From positions 1 through 64,000 of the forward strand of contig NZ_PJIQ01000012.1 of NCBI RefSeq assembly GCF_002929745.1: DNA of 64,000 nt. Direction: 5' to 3'. The translations under genes and the position numbers were made by a program. The stretch is from Arthrobacter sp. B1805 (GTDB taxonomy: Bacteria > Actinomycetota > Actinomycetes > Actinomycetales > Micrococcaceae). Below, in pieces: positions 7,870 to 16,533 of the stretch. The notes under the pieces were generated by a model. The model was not told the DNA's origin. It searched no databases and saw only the letters and a program-made list of their open reading frames with translations. How positions within the stretch are numbered: the first letter of the stretch is position 1; every line of letters begins with the position of its first letter.

Positions 7870-8838
7870 TCAGCGCCGGTAGTGCGCAGCGAGCCGGTGG
7901 AAGCCCTCGTCGATACTGACGGTCGGCTGCCAGTCGAGCAGAGCGCGTGTCCGCCGCTGGTCGAACCAGTGGGCCGTGGAGAGCTGCTCGGCGAGGAACC
8001 GGGTCATCGGAGGCTCGTCCGCGCGCCCCATGCGGAGCCAGGTCCGCTCGATCACGGCTCCGGCGCCCCGGGCAAGCCCTCCCGGAACCGACCATCGGGG
8101 CGGCTCGACGCCACCGGCGACGCATATGCCCTGCAGCAGTTCTGCGATAGGGCGCGGTTCGCCGTTGGTCACGACGAGCGACTGCCCCTGCGTCGCGTCG
8201 ATCCGGCGCAGGCAGGCGACGATGGCGGTCGCGGCGTTGTCGACGTAGGTGGTGTCGATCAGGGCAGTGCCACCGCCGAGCAACGGCAGGCGCCCGTGCC
8301 TCGCACGGTCGATCACGCGTTCCACGAGCTGTGTGTCGCCCGGTCCCCACACGATGTGAGGACGCAGGGCCGCGACCCTGAACCGGCTCGAGGAGCGGCT
8401 GAGGGCCAGCAGCTCCGCATTGGCCTTGGTCCTCGCGTAGTCGCCGCGTGCACGGATGGGATCGGCCGGTCCCGCCGGAGCGCCGACCAGGGACGTCCCC
8501 GTGTGCGCCACCGACGGTGAGGAGATGTACACGACGTCGGCCACGCCCGCCTGCTGCGCCGCGTCGAGCAGGAGCCTCGTCCCCTCGACATTGGTGCGGT
8601 CGAAGTCGGACGCTGCCCCGGTGAAGGAGACCTTCGCCGCCAGGTGCACCACAGCGCTGCAGCCCCGGACCGCCGTACCGACGGCGGACTGGTCTTCGAT
8701 CGAGCCGAGGATGTCATGGGCGCCGGCGACGCCGGACGGCCGGCGCTGGAAGCATCGGACGTCGTCGCCGTCGGCCACGAGTTGCTCGGCGACGGCCCGC
8801 CCGAGCATGCCGCTGGCCCCGGTGACGAGGACGGTCAC
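7870..8838 (-). CDS. oleD: OleD-type NAD(P)H-dependent 2-alkyl-3-oxoalkanoate reductase
   Basis: 322-residue short-chain dehydrogenase of the 3-beta-HSD/epimerase type. N-terminal nucleotide motif VTGASGMLGRAVAEQL; catalytic YARTK (Tyr-x-x-x-Lys) in RGDYARTKANAE. In olefin synthesis OleD reduces the beta-keto acid from OleA to a beta-hydroxy acid. The chosen GTG 8838 overlaps the oleBC stop by 4 bases (GTGA); an ATG at 8880 would need a 46-base overlap. Third gene of the oleA-oleBC-oleD operon. Function is assigned mainly from the cluster. Confidence 0.88.
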   Translation of the reverse strand: MTVLVTGASGMLGRAVAEQLVADGDDVRCFQRRPSGVAGAHDILGSIEDQSAVGTAVRGCSAVVHLAAKVSFTGAASDFDRTNVEGTRLLLDAAQQAGVADVVYISSPSVAHTGTSLVGAPAGPADPIRARGDYARTKANAELLALSRSSSRFRVAALRPHIVWGPGDTQLVERVIDRARHGRLPLLGGGTALIDTTYVDNAATAIVACLRRIDATQGQSLVVTNGEPRPIAELLQGICVAGGVEPPRWSVPGGLARGAGAVIERTWLRMGRADEPPMTRFLAEQLSTAHWFDQRRTRALLDWQPTVSIDEGFHRLAAHYRR

Positions 8839-11474
8839 AGCGATCCGGCCCGCGTACCGGAGAGGAATCTGCTGCTCCATTCAGCGACCCGGGCGCGATC
8901 GATCTTGGCGTTGTGACGGATGTCCACTGGAAGCGCGGGAACAGCGATGACCGCGGCAAGTTCGACACCACGCTCGCGGGCGGACGACCGGGCCTCGGCC
9001 GCGAGCTGGGCGTCAGCGAGCTGTGGACGCCGCACCCCTGCCGTCGCCTCGACGACGGCGACGACGGCCTGCGTGCCGCCGGGCCCGACGCCGACGGCCG
9101 CAGCGAGGGCGACCCCGTCGAGCAGCTCCAGTGCCTGCTCGAGCCCGACGGGCGTCACGATGCCGGAGGCCGCCGTGATGACGTGGCCGAGCCTGCCCTC
9201 GACCCACAGTCGGCCATCGGCGTCGAAGTGCCCGACGTCTCCGGTGCGGTGCCACGGGCGCGGGCGCGCCGAGTCCTGCTGGGTCTTCCACAGCCGGAAG
9301 TAGCGGTCCTTCACGTGCGGTGCGTCGACGAGTATCTCGCCCGTCACTCCGGGTGCTGCCGTCACCTCGCCCGTTGCCGCGCCCGTGCTGTCGAGCGGGC
9401 TTACAGCGACACGGGCACGGTGGACGGGATGCCCGACACACACGCCGTTGCCTGCTCCGTCGACCCCTGCCGCTGCACCGCGCGCGGCGGCTCTGATGCC
9501 GTCGAGGTCTATGTCGGCGACGAGAAGCGATTCCGTCATCCCGTAGGGCGTGTGCAGTGCCGCCGCCGGGACGAGGCCCTGCACTGCCTCGAGGAGGGGA
9601 ACGGGGATGGGCGCGCCTGCCGAGAGCAGCAGGGAGATCCTGCCCAGGGCCTCCCTGCCCTTCGCACTCAGGTCGCCCGAGCTGGCCCGGACATTCCGGA
9701 GGGCGGCAGGAGAGGCGAACACGACGCTAGCGCCGATGGCGTCCGCCGCATCGGCAAGAGCCTGGGCCGTCAGGGTCCGCGGCGCAGTGACGTCCATGTC
9801 GGGGGTCACCGACGTCGCACCGAGGGCAGGACCGAGCAGGGCGAAGGGCGCAAAACCTGCAACAAGTGCGGTGCCCGGGCCCAGACCGAGGGTGGACTCG
9901 ACGGCGTCGCGCATCGCCGCGAGCCGGCGGTGCGTGTAGACGACGCCCTTCGCCGGTCCGGTGGAGCCGGAGGTGAAGAGGATTGCCGCATCGGCGTCAG
10001 CGGCCGGTACCGGCGAATCCGCCAGGACGTCCGGCAGGGCAGTTGCGGCGCGGAGATCATTCAGCGACGCGTCCACACGCAGCACCCTCCGTCTGGCCGC
10101 CGACAGCGGAGTGGCGCTGATGCGGCGCCCCGGCCAACCGAAGGCTCGGGCGGCAACGAGGGCGCGCTCGATGCCGATGACGACGTCCGGTGCCGAGCCC
10201 CGAACCGCTCGGCTCAACCCGCGGGTGCCGAGGCCGGCATCGGCGACGACGATGACGGCACCGATTCGAAGGCACGCGTAGATGAGGACGGTGAGGTCCA
10301 CTCCGGGCGGAACGAGCAGACTCACCCTCGTGCCGGGACCGTGACCGAGGGCTCTGAGACCTGCGGCGACGGCGGCGACGTCGTCGGCGAGTTCCCGCCA
10401 GGTCAGTGTCCGCGGCGGGCCGGAGGACGACATCTCGGCGACCGCGGTCACGGGTCCCTCGGGCCCGGCTGCCAGTTCGTCGATGCGGCGGCCGAGCGGA
10501 ACGTACGGGACCTCTTCGGAAAGGGATCCGTGGTCGGTGGCGTCCGCTGCATCTCCGACGCTCCTGGTGGCGAGCCACTCCATGGCAGTCGAAGCGGTAT
10601 CTGCATCCTCCTGCACGAGGTGGCCCGCGTGTTCGAAACGGTGGATGTCGGCGTGCGGCATCCGGCGGGCGAGGTCCTCGAGGTAGGGGTCCGAGAAAAT
10701 CGGATCGTGGGGGCCCCACATCATGAGGGTGGGCACGCGGAGGCTGCGGATGCCGGTGGCCGTCGCGGTCAGGGCGGCGTAGCTGGGGTGCGAAGCGTCG
10801 ACGGGGATGTCCGAGACGAAGTTGGCGATGCCCTGCCGGTCCGAGGCGCTGCGGTAGGGGTCCCTGAAGGCACGCCTCACGTCCCGGTCCAGAGAGGGAC
10901 GGGCGAGGGCGAGAGTCACATCCAGGAAGGTACTGGTGGTCCTGGTGCCCACACCGTGCACGCCCGGCGCCAGTGCGAGCCTCAGCGGTGCCGGGATCGG
11001 GCGGTCGGGGTCCTGGTGGATGGCTGTGTTCGTCAGGATGACGCCCGCCAGGTGCTCCCGGTTCCGGTTCGCGTATCCGAGGCTGACGACGCCTCCCCAG
11101 TCGTGCCCCACCGTGACCACGGAGCCGCGGAGACCGATGGCACGGACGAAGTCCTCGAGGTCGGTGACGCGGTCCGCCAGGCGCCGGAACGCTCCGGTGC
11201 GGGCGGAGTAGCCCATGTCCAGCTGGTCCACCGCGATGACGCGCCACCCGGCCGCGGTCCCGGCCGCAAGGTAACTGCGCCACAGGTAGGACCATGTCGG
11301 ATTTCCGTGAACGCACAGCAGCGTCCCATTGGCGGCGTCGTCGTCGCCGCCGACGCCGAGCCGGTTGTCGAGGTAGTGCCAGCGGTGACTGGTACCAGGA
11401 CTATCCGACCCGCTGGTCGAGGGCACGTCGATGTACGTCGACCACGAGGGATCGACGCCGGGGAGTGCTACCAC
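8835..11474 (-). CDS. oleBC: OleBC fusion: beta-lactone decarboxylase / beta-lactone synthetase
   Basis: 879-residue two-domain protein. The N-terminal part (about 1-320) is an alpha/beta hydrolase of haloalkane-dehalogenase type with nucleophile Asp in TVGHDWGGVVSLGY (OleB). The C-terminal part is an AMP-forming ligase-like domain with P-loop FTSGSTGPAKGVVYTH and motif HRTGDVGHFDADGRLW (OleC). OleC closes the beta-hydroxy acid to a beta-lactone; OleB releases CO2 to give a cis-alkene. The fusion is typical of actinobacteria. GTG 11474 is preceded by GGAG and overlaps the oleA end by 7 bases; an in-frame ATG at 11522 lies inside oleA without a good site. Confidence 0.92.
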   Translation of the reverse strand: MVALPGVDPSWSTYIDVPSTSGSDSPGTSHRWHYLDNRLGVGGDDDAANGTLLCVHGNPTWSYLWRSYLAAGTAAGWRVIAVDQLDMGYSARTGAFRRLADRVTDLEDFVRAIGLRGSVVTVGHDWGGVVSLGYANRNREHLAGVILTNTAIHQDPDRPIPAPLRLALAPGVHGVGTRTTSTFLDVTLALARPSLDRDVRRAFRDPYRSASDRQGIANFVSDIPVDASHPSYAALTATATGIRSLRVPTLMMWGPHDPIFSDPYLEDLARRMPHADIHRFEHAGHLVQEDADTASTAMEWLATRSVGDAADATDHGSLSEEVPYVPLGRRIDELAAGPEGPVTAVAEMSSSGPPRTLTWRELADDVAAVAAGLRALGHGPGTRVSLLVPPGVDLTVLIYACLRIGAVIVVADAGLGTRGLSRAVRGSAPDVVIGIERALVAARAFGWPGRRISATPLSAARRRVLRVDASLNDLRAATALPDVLADSPVPAADADAAILFTSGSTGPAKGVVYTHRRLAAMRDAVESTLGLGPGTALVAGFAPFALLGPALGATSVTPDMDVTAPRTLTAQALADAADAIGASVVFASPAALRNVRASSGDLSAKGREALGRISLLLSAGAPIPVPLLEAVQGLVPAAALHTPYGMTESLLVADIDLDGIRAAARGAAAGVDGAGNGVCVGHPVHRARVAVSPLDSTGAATGEVTAAPGVTGEILVDAPHVKDRYFRLWKTQQDSARPRPWHRTGDVGHFDADGRLWVEGRLGHVITAASGIVTPVGLEQALELLDGVALAAAVGVGPGGTQAVVAVVEATAGVRRPQLADAQLAAEARSSARERGVELAAVIAVPALPVDIRHNAKIDRARVAEWSSRFLSGTRAGSL

Positions 11475-12493
11475 GCAATCTCCATCATCGACGTGTTCAG
11501 GCCTGATCCGACGCCGAGGCACAGCACCCGGTCTCCCGGCGCCAGGGACTGCGACTCCTGGGCGAGGGTCATGGGCAGTGATGCGGGCCCCACGTTGCCC
11601 CAGTGCGGGAAGGTGATGGGCACCCTCTCACGCTCGAGGTCGACGGCCTTGATGATGGCGTTGGTGTAGCTGTTCGAGACCTGGTGCGTCACGTAGCGGT
11701 CCATCGCGTTCCACGACCAGCCGTCGGCCTGAGCCTCGTGCCAGGCGGTGACCACGAGTTCCAGGCCACCGTCGAGCAAGCCCTTCGTGTCGGTGTACAT
11801 GCCGTCGATGCCGCCCACGCACAGCTCGTGGTGCTGGGTGCCGGCCCTGGAGACACCGCCCAGGATGCGGTGCGAGCCGGGGTGGAGGTCCGCCGGGCCG
11901 ATGACTGCTGCTGCAGCACCGGAACCCAACGTGAGCGTGGCGAACTCGCTGAGGAAGTCCTCGCGCGTCGAGTCCTCGCGATTCAGGCGCTTGAACGTGG
12001 CCTCCTGCGTACGCTGCGCATCCTCACCCGCAACGATGAGGGCGTACTTGATCTGCCCGGAATCGATCATGTTGGCGGCGAGCGTCATGCCGTTCACGAA
12101 GCCGAGGCAGGCGTTCGCCAGGTCGAAGTTCATCGCCGACGTGGGAAGACCCAGGGAGTGGTGGATCTTGACGGCCACGGAGGGCTCGAGGTTGCGCCGG
12201 GTCACGGACGTGTTGATGAGGAGTCCCACGTCGTCGGGCTCGATACCGGCCTCCGCCATGGCCTTCGCGCCGGCCTCGATAGCGGCGTCGTCGAAGTCGG
12301 ATCCGGGCGACCACCATCGTCGCTCGGTCACGCCGGCCACGCGCTCGAGAAGGCGCTTGGAGAGGCGGAGCCTCTTCAGGCTGGGGGCCAGCCGTTCGTC
12401 GAACTCTGCGGAACTGACGACTACCGGCGCCTCCACACTCGTGACGGCGAGCAAAGCCGTGTTGTCATGTCGAAACGTCGCGTTACCGGTCAA
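11468..12493 (-). CDS. oleA: OleA-type thiolase (acyl-CoA condensing enzyme)
   Basis: 341-residue FabH-like thiolase that joins two fatty acyl-CoAs in a non-decarboxylative Claisen condensation, the first step of long-chain olefin synthesis. Catalytic Cys lies in FDLANACLGFVNGM; other signatures are SNSYTNAIIKAV and FPHWGNVGPASLP. It differs from the cluster FabH at 40-41 kb (which has AACAGYC and PHQANIRI). Start TTG 12493 follows AGGGAA; no ATG or GTG alternative fits. Divergent from smc, with about 250 bases between holding both promoters. Confidence 0.92.
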   Translation of the reverse strand: MTGNATFRHDNTALLAVTSVEAPVVVSSAEFDERLAPSLKRLRLSKRLLERVAGVTERRWWSPGSDFDDAAIEAGAKAMAEAGIEPDDVGLLINTSVTRRNLEPSVAVKIHHSLGLPTSAMNFDLANACLGFVNGMTLAANMIDSGQIKYALIVAGEDAQRTQEATFKRLNREDSTREDFLSEFATLTLGSGAAAAVIGPADLHPGSHRILGGVSRAGTQHHELCVGGIDGMYTDTKGLLDGGLELVVTAWHEAQADGWSWNAMDRYVTHQVSNSYTNAIIKAVDLERERVPITFPHWGNVGPASLPMTLAQESQSLAPGDRVLCLGVGSGLNTSMMEIAW

Positions 12494-12744
12494 ATTCCCT
12501 GCCTCGTCAACTGGTCAGCGCCGGTGGGTGGCCGTGAAGGACCCACGGATGGATCGGCCTGGACGCCTCTGGATGCTGCTTGATACTTCGTGCTACCGCT
12601 GAAACTTCAGTAAGCCTACTTCTTAACGCGCAGCCCGGTCACTCGGGAATCCTGGCGTTCGCCGTCTTGCATGCCTCATGCCCTGCATGGTCGGTGCGTT
12701 CCAGTAGATTGGGGAGGTCCCGTCCACCTGGAGATCCTGACACT

Positions 12745-15700
12745 GTGCATCTGAAGAGTCTAACCGTGCGAGGGTTCAAGTCTTTCGCCTCGGCGACCAC
12801 CTTCGACTTCGAACCCGGCGTCACCGCCGTCGTCGGTCCGAACGGTTCCGGCAAGTCCAACGTCGTCGACGCGCTCGCCTGGGTGATGGGGGAGCAGGGG
12901 GCCAAGACCCTGCGGGGCGGCAAGATGGAGGACGTCATCTTCGCCGGCACCTCGGGCCGGGCACCACTCGGGCGGGCGCAGGTGTCGCTCACCATCGACA
13001 ATTCGGACGGCGCGCTCCCGATCGAATACACCGAGGTCACCATCTCCCGCACGCTCTTCCGAGCGGGCGGCTCCGAGTACGCCATCAACGGCAAGAACTG
13101 CAGGCTGCTCGACATCCAGGAACTCCTCTCGGACTCGGGACTGGGCCGGGAGATGCACGTCATCGTCGGGCAGGGACAGCTCGACAAGGTGCTGCATGCC
13201 ACACCCGAGGACCGTCGCGGATTCATCGAGGAGGCCGCCGGGATCCTCAAGCACCGCCGTCGTCGCGAGAAGACCGTCCGCAAGCTGGACGCCATGCAGG
13301 CCAACCTTGCCCGGCTCTCGGACCTCACCGCCGAGTTGCGACGCCAGCTGACGCCGCTCGGGAAGCAGGCCGAGGTGGCGCGGCGCGCCCAGCAGGTGCA
13401 ATTCACCGTCCGTGATGCCCGCTCCCGCCTGCTCGCGGACGAGCTGGTGACGCTGCGGTCGAGCTTCGAACGCGACATCGCCGCCGAAGCCGCTCTGCAG
13501 GCGCGCCGTGACGAGGTCGAGAGGGCTCTCGGTGCGGGTCGGCAGCGCCAGGCCGAGCTCGAGCAGGCAGCGGCGGCCTCGGTTCCGGCACTCCAGCGCG
13601 CGAGGGACACGTGGTACGCCCTGTCCAGTGCGCGCGAGAAGCTCGCCGCGCTCGCTGCGCGGGCTGAGGACCGCGGCCACCTGCTCGGGCAGGGCGGTAC
13701 CGAGCCGGACCAGGGGCGCGATCCCGACCACCTCGACCGCCAGGCGGCTCGTGTCCGGATCGAGGTCGAAAGCCTACGGGACGAGGTCGCGTCTCTCGGG
13801 CGCGCACTCGAGGTGACACTCGACGGGCGCCGGGCGGCGGAGGAGGCATCGAGGGAAGAGGAGGCGAGGCTGGCGCGTCTGCTCCGGCTGGCCGCCGATC
13901 GACGGGAGGGTGAGGCGCGCGTCGCCGGGACGGTGGGAGCGGCACGGTCACGGGTCGAGGCGGCCGTTGCCGAGCTGGGCCGGCTGCGCGCGTCGATAGC
14001 GGCCGCGGAGGAGCGGCGCCGGACGGCCGAGCACGAATTCACCGCACTGGAGACCCAGGTTGCCGGTCATGAGGAGGGCGAGGAGGGCCTCGACGCCGAG
14101 TTCGAGGAGGCCTCCGCCGTCCTCCTGTCACTCGACGCGGAACTGGCCGGACTCGTCGAGGAGGAGCGGACAGCCGAGCGTGAGCGTGGTGCCCTTGCAG
14201 CCCGCCTCGGGGCCCAGCGCGAGGGCCTGCAGCAGCGTGACGGCTCAGGGGTACTCCTCGCAGCAGGGCTCGACGGTGTCTCGCAGCCGCTGGCCCAGCT
14301 CCTGCAGGTCGCTCCGGGATTCGAGAAGGCAGTGGCCGCAGCACTGTCCACTGCTGCCGACGCCGTCACCGTCGAGAGCGTAGCCGCCGCGGTTCAGGCC
14401 CTGGAACTGCTGAAGGCCGAGGATGCGGGGCAGGTGTCCCTCGTCGTCGCTCCGGTACGTGACGGCAGCTCGGGGGAGAGGGCGGTGTCACCGGTGTCGC
14501 CGGTGTCGCCGGTGTCGCCGTCGCCCGTCGCCGATGCCGCTGGAGCCAGGCCGGTCCTCTCGGTGGTGACCGTGCCGACGGCCCTTCAGCCCGCCGTCGA
14601 GGACCTGCTGGGCGGCATCGTCGTGGTCGCCGATCTTGCGGAGGCCCGCAGGGTCGTCGGCGATGGCGGTGCTGACGGCGGTGCTGATGGCGGTGCTGAT
14701 GGCGGTGCTGACGGCGGTGCTGACGGCGGCGCTGACGGTACTGGTGGCGCTGATGACGCGGGGGCCCTCGGGGGTGACGACGGCGGTGCCCGCCGTGGTG
14801 CATCGCTCGTGGCAGTGACGCGCGACGGCGACGTCCTGTCCCGGTATGCAGCCCGTGGCGGGACCCCTGGTGCTGCGGGCTACCTCGAGCTGCGCGCAGC
14901 TGCCGAGGAGACGGAAACGAAACTGGCCGGCGTCTCGGCGGCGATCGAGCGCTTGCGCTTCCGCCTGTCCGGAGTGAGAACCGCGCGGCAGGCGGCGCAG
15001 CACCGTGTCGACACCGCCCTGGAGCGACTCCACGAGTCCGATGCGCGCATGGCCGCCGTCGCGGAGAAGCTCGGACAACTGAACGCGACCTTGCGGTCCG
15101 CTTCGGGTGAGGCCGAACGACTCACCGCCCTCGTCCGGGTGGCCGAAGCGAACCTCGCACAGGAGGAGATCCGGCTGCAGGAGGCCACCCAGCGGTTGCA
15201 GGACCTGCAGGAGCAGCCCGTCGAGGGCGAGCCGTCGACCGAACAACGGGATGCGCTTCAGCGGGCCGCCGTCGATGCCCGGCAGGCCGAACTGGAGGCG
15301 CGCCTGGCCCTGCGTAGCCGGGAAGAACAACTGGCGGCGCTCGAGAACCGGGCGGCGTCCCTCGAGCGCGCTGCCCAGGCGGAGCGCCGGGCGCGCGAGC
15401 AAGCCGCAGAGAAGGCGAGGGTCCGCAGGGCGCAGGCGCTCATGGCGGCCGCCATCGCGAAGGCGGCACGCCGTGCCGAGCAGAGGGCTGCCGAGTCCAT
15501 CGCGGTAGCGGCCGACGAGCGTGACGCCTCCGAGCGCCTGCGTGAGCACCAGGACAGGGAACTGCAGGAAATCCGCAGGACGACGGCGGATCTCGGCACC
15601 GAACTGACGCGGCTGACCGACTCCGCCCACCGCGACGAACTCGCCCGCACCCAGCAGCGATTGAGGATCGAGGCGCTGGAGAACCGCTCGATCGAGGAGC

Positions 15701-16533
15701 TCGGGCTCACGCCGGACCACCTGGTCGACGAATTCGGTCCACACCTCCCCGTACCGGAGGACGTCGTCACCGGGGACAAGTGGGCAGTCCTGCGGGCACC
15801 GGTCGACGACGACGGCAATCCGGTACCCCAGGGCGTCCCGTTCGTGCGCGAGCAGCAGGAGAAGCGACTGAAGCGGGCGGAGCGGGATCTCGCGTCACTC
15901 GGCAAAGTGAATCCCCTCGCGCTCGAGGAATTCGCTGCGCTGGAGGAGCGGCACCAGTTCCTGAGCACCCAGCTCGCGGACCTGAAAGCCACGCGAAAGG
16001 ACCTGCTCGACATCATCCGCGAGGTCGACGAGCGCGTGGAGCAGGTCTTCACCGCCGCCTACCGGGACACGGCCGAGCAGTTCGAGCGCGTCTTCGGGAC
16101 GCTCTTCCCGGGCGGTGAGGGCCGCCTGGTCCTCACCGACCCGTCGGACATGCTCACGACGGGGATCGAGGTGGAGGCGAGGCCTGCGGGAAAGAAGATC
16201 AAGCGCCTGTCACTGCTGTCGGGCGGTGAGCGATCCCTGACGGCGGTGGCGCTCCTCGTGGCGATCTTCAAAGCCAGGCCCTCGCCGTTCTACGTGATGG
16301 ACGAGGTGGAAGCTGCGCTGGACGATACCAACCTCGGACGGCTCATCACCATCTTCAGGGAACTGCGGGAATCGAGCCAGCTCATCATCATCACGCACCA
16401 GAAACGCACGATGGAGGTCGCCGATGCGCTCTACGGCGTCACGATGCGCGGGGACGGCGTCTCGACCGTCATCAGCCAGCGCCTTGCCGCCGAGGTCGAA
16501 CAGGTCCTCGACGAGGGCGGCCCGCGCCGCTAG
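12745..16533 (+). CDS. smc: Chromosome segregation protein SMC
   Basis: 1262 residues. Walker A GPNGSGKSNVVDAL near residue 32, long coiled coils, a hinge around 500-690, and at the C-terminus the ABC signature LSLLSGGERSLTAVALL and Walker B FYVMDEVEAALDD. It forms the condensin ring with ScpA/ScpB and organises the chromosome. GTG 12745 gives the canonical start HLKSLTVRGFKSF after the initiator; the longer frame is not conserved. A -10-like TAGATT lies at 12705-12710. The hinge contains two low-complexity inserts from DNA tandem repeats (see repeats). The gene ends sharing a CTAG with the convergent MFS gene. Confidence 0.97.
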   Translation: MHLKSLTVRGFKSFASATTFDFEPGVTAVVGPNGSGKSNVVDALAWVMGEQGAKTLRGGKMEDVIFAGTSGRAPLGRAQVSLTIDNSDGALPIEYTEVTISRTLFRAGGSEYAINGKNCRLLDIQELLSDSGLGREMHVIVGQGQLDKVLHATPEDRRGFIEEAAGILKHRRRREKTVRKLDAMQANLARLSDLTAELRRQLTPLGKQAEVARRAQQVQFTVRDARSRLLADELVTLRSSFERDIAAEAALQARRDEVERALGAGRQRQAELEQAAAASVPALQRARDTWYALSSAREKLAALAARAEDRGHLLGQGGTEPDQGRDPDHLDRQAARVRIEVESLRDEVASLGRALEVTLDGRRAAEEASREEEARLARLLRLAADRREGEARVAGTVGAARSRVEAAVAELGRLRASIAAAEERRRTAEHEFTALETQVAGHEEGEEGLDAEFEEASAVLLSLDAELAGLVEEERTAERERGALAARLGAQREGLQQRDGSGVLLAAGLDGVSQPLAQLLQVAPGFEKAVAAALSTAADAVTVESVAAAVQALELLKAEDAGQVSLVVAPVRDGSSGERAVSPVSPVSPVSPSPVADAAGARPVLSVVTVPTALQPAVEDLLGGIVVVADLAEARRVVGDGGADGGADGGADGGADGGADGGADGTGGADDAGALGGDDGGARRGASLVAVTRDGDVLSRYAARGGTPGAAGYLELRAAAEETETKLAGVSAAIERLRFRLSGVRTARQAAQHRVDTALERLHESDARMAAVAEKLGQLNATLRSASGEAERLTALVRVAEANLAQEEIRLQEATQRLQDLQEQPVEGEPSTEQRDALQRAAVDARQAELEARLALRSREEQLAALENRAASLERAAQAERRAREQAAEKARVRRAQALMAAAIAKAARRAEQRAAESIAVAADERDASERLREHQDRELQEIRRTTADLGTELTRLTDSAHRDELARTQQRLRIEALENRSIEELGLTPDHLVDEFGPHLPVPEDVVTGDKWAVLRAPVDDDGNPVPQGVPFVREQQEKRLKRAERDLASLGKVNPLALEEFAALEERHQFLSTQLADLKATRKDLLDIIREVDERVEQVFTAAYRDTAEQFERVFGTLFPGGEGRLVLTDPSDMLTTGIEVEARPAGKKIKRLSLLSGGERSLTAVALLVAIFKARPSPFYVMDEVEAALDDTNLGRLITIFRELRESSQLIIITHQKRTMEVADALYGVTMRGDGVSTVISQRLAAEVEQVLDEGGPRR
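14485..14520 (+). repeat. Four 9-bp units in smc encoding (VSP)4
   Basis: GTGTCACCG followed by three copies of GTGTCGCCG, in frame, encoding VSPVSPVSPVSP. It lies within the hinge-domain region, about residues 581-592 of SMC. Confidence 0.9.
14665..14736 (+). repeat. Six 12-bp units in smc encoding (GGAD)6
   Basis: Six in-frame copies of GGCGGTGCTGAY (last copy GGCGGCGCTGAC), giving GGAD repeats at about residues 641-664. The flanks are also Gly/Asp rich. The unit keeps frame when copies are gained or lost, so length could vary between strains. Confidence 0.92.

Noticed and set aside
8913-11669. 918-codon open frame on the plus strand
   Set aside because: Antisense to oleBC; its text is Arg/Gly/Asp-rich shadow of high-GC coding with no domain. 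oleBC has clear motifs and start context.
12580-12744. N-terminal extension of SMC
   Set aside because: Upstream residues precede the conserved HLKSLTVRGFKSF start and overlap the divergent promoter region; GTG 12745 fits the family.
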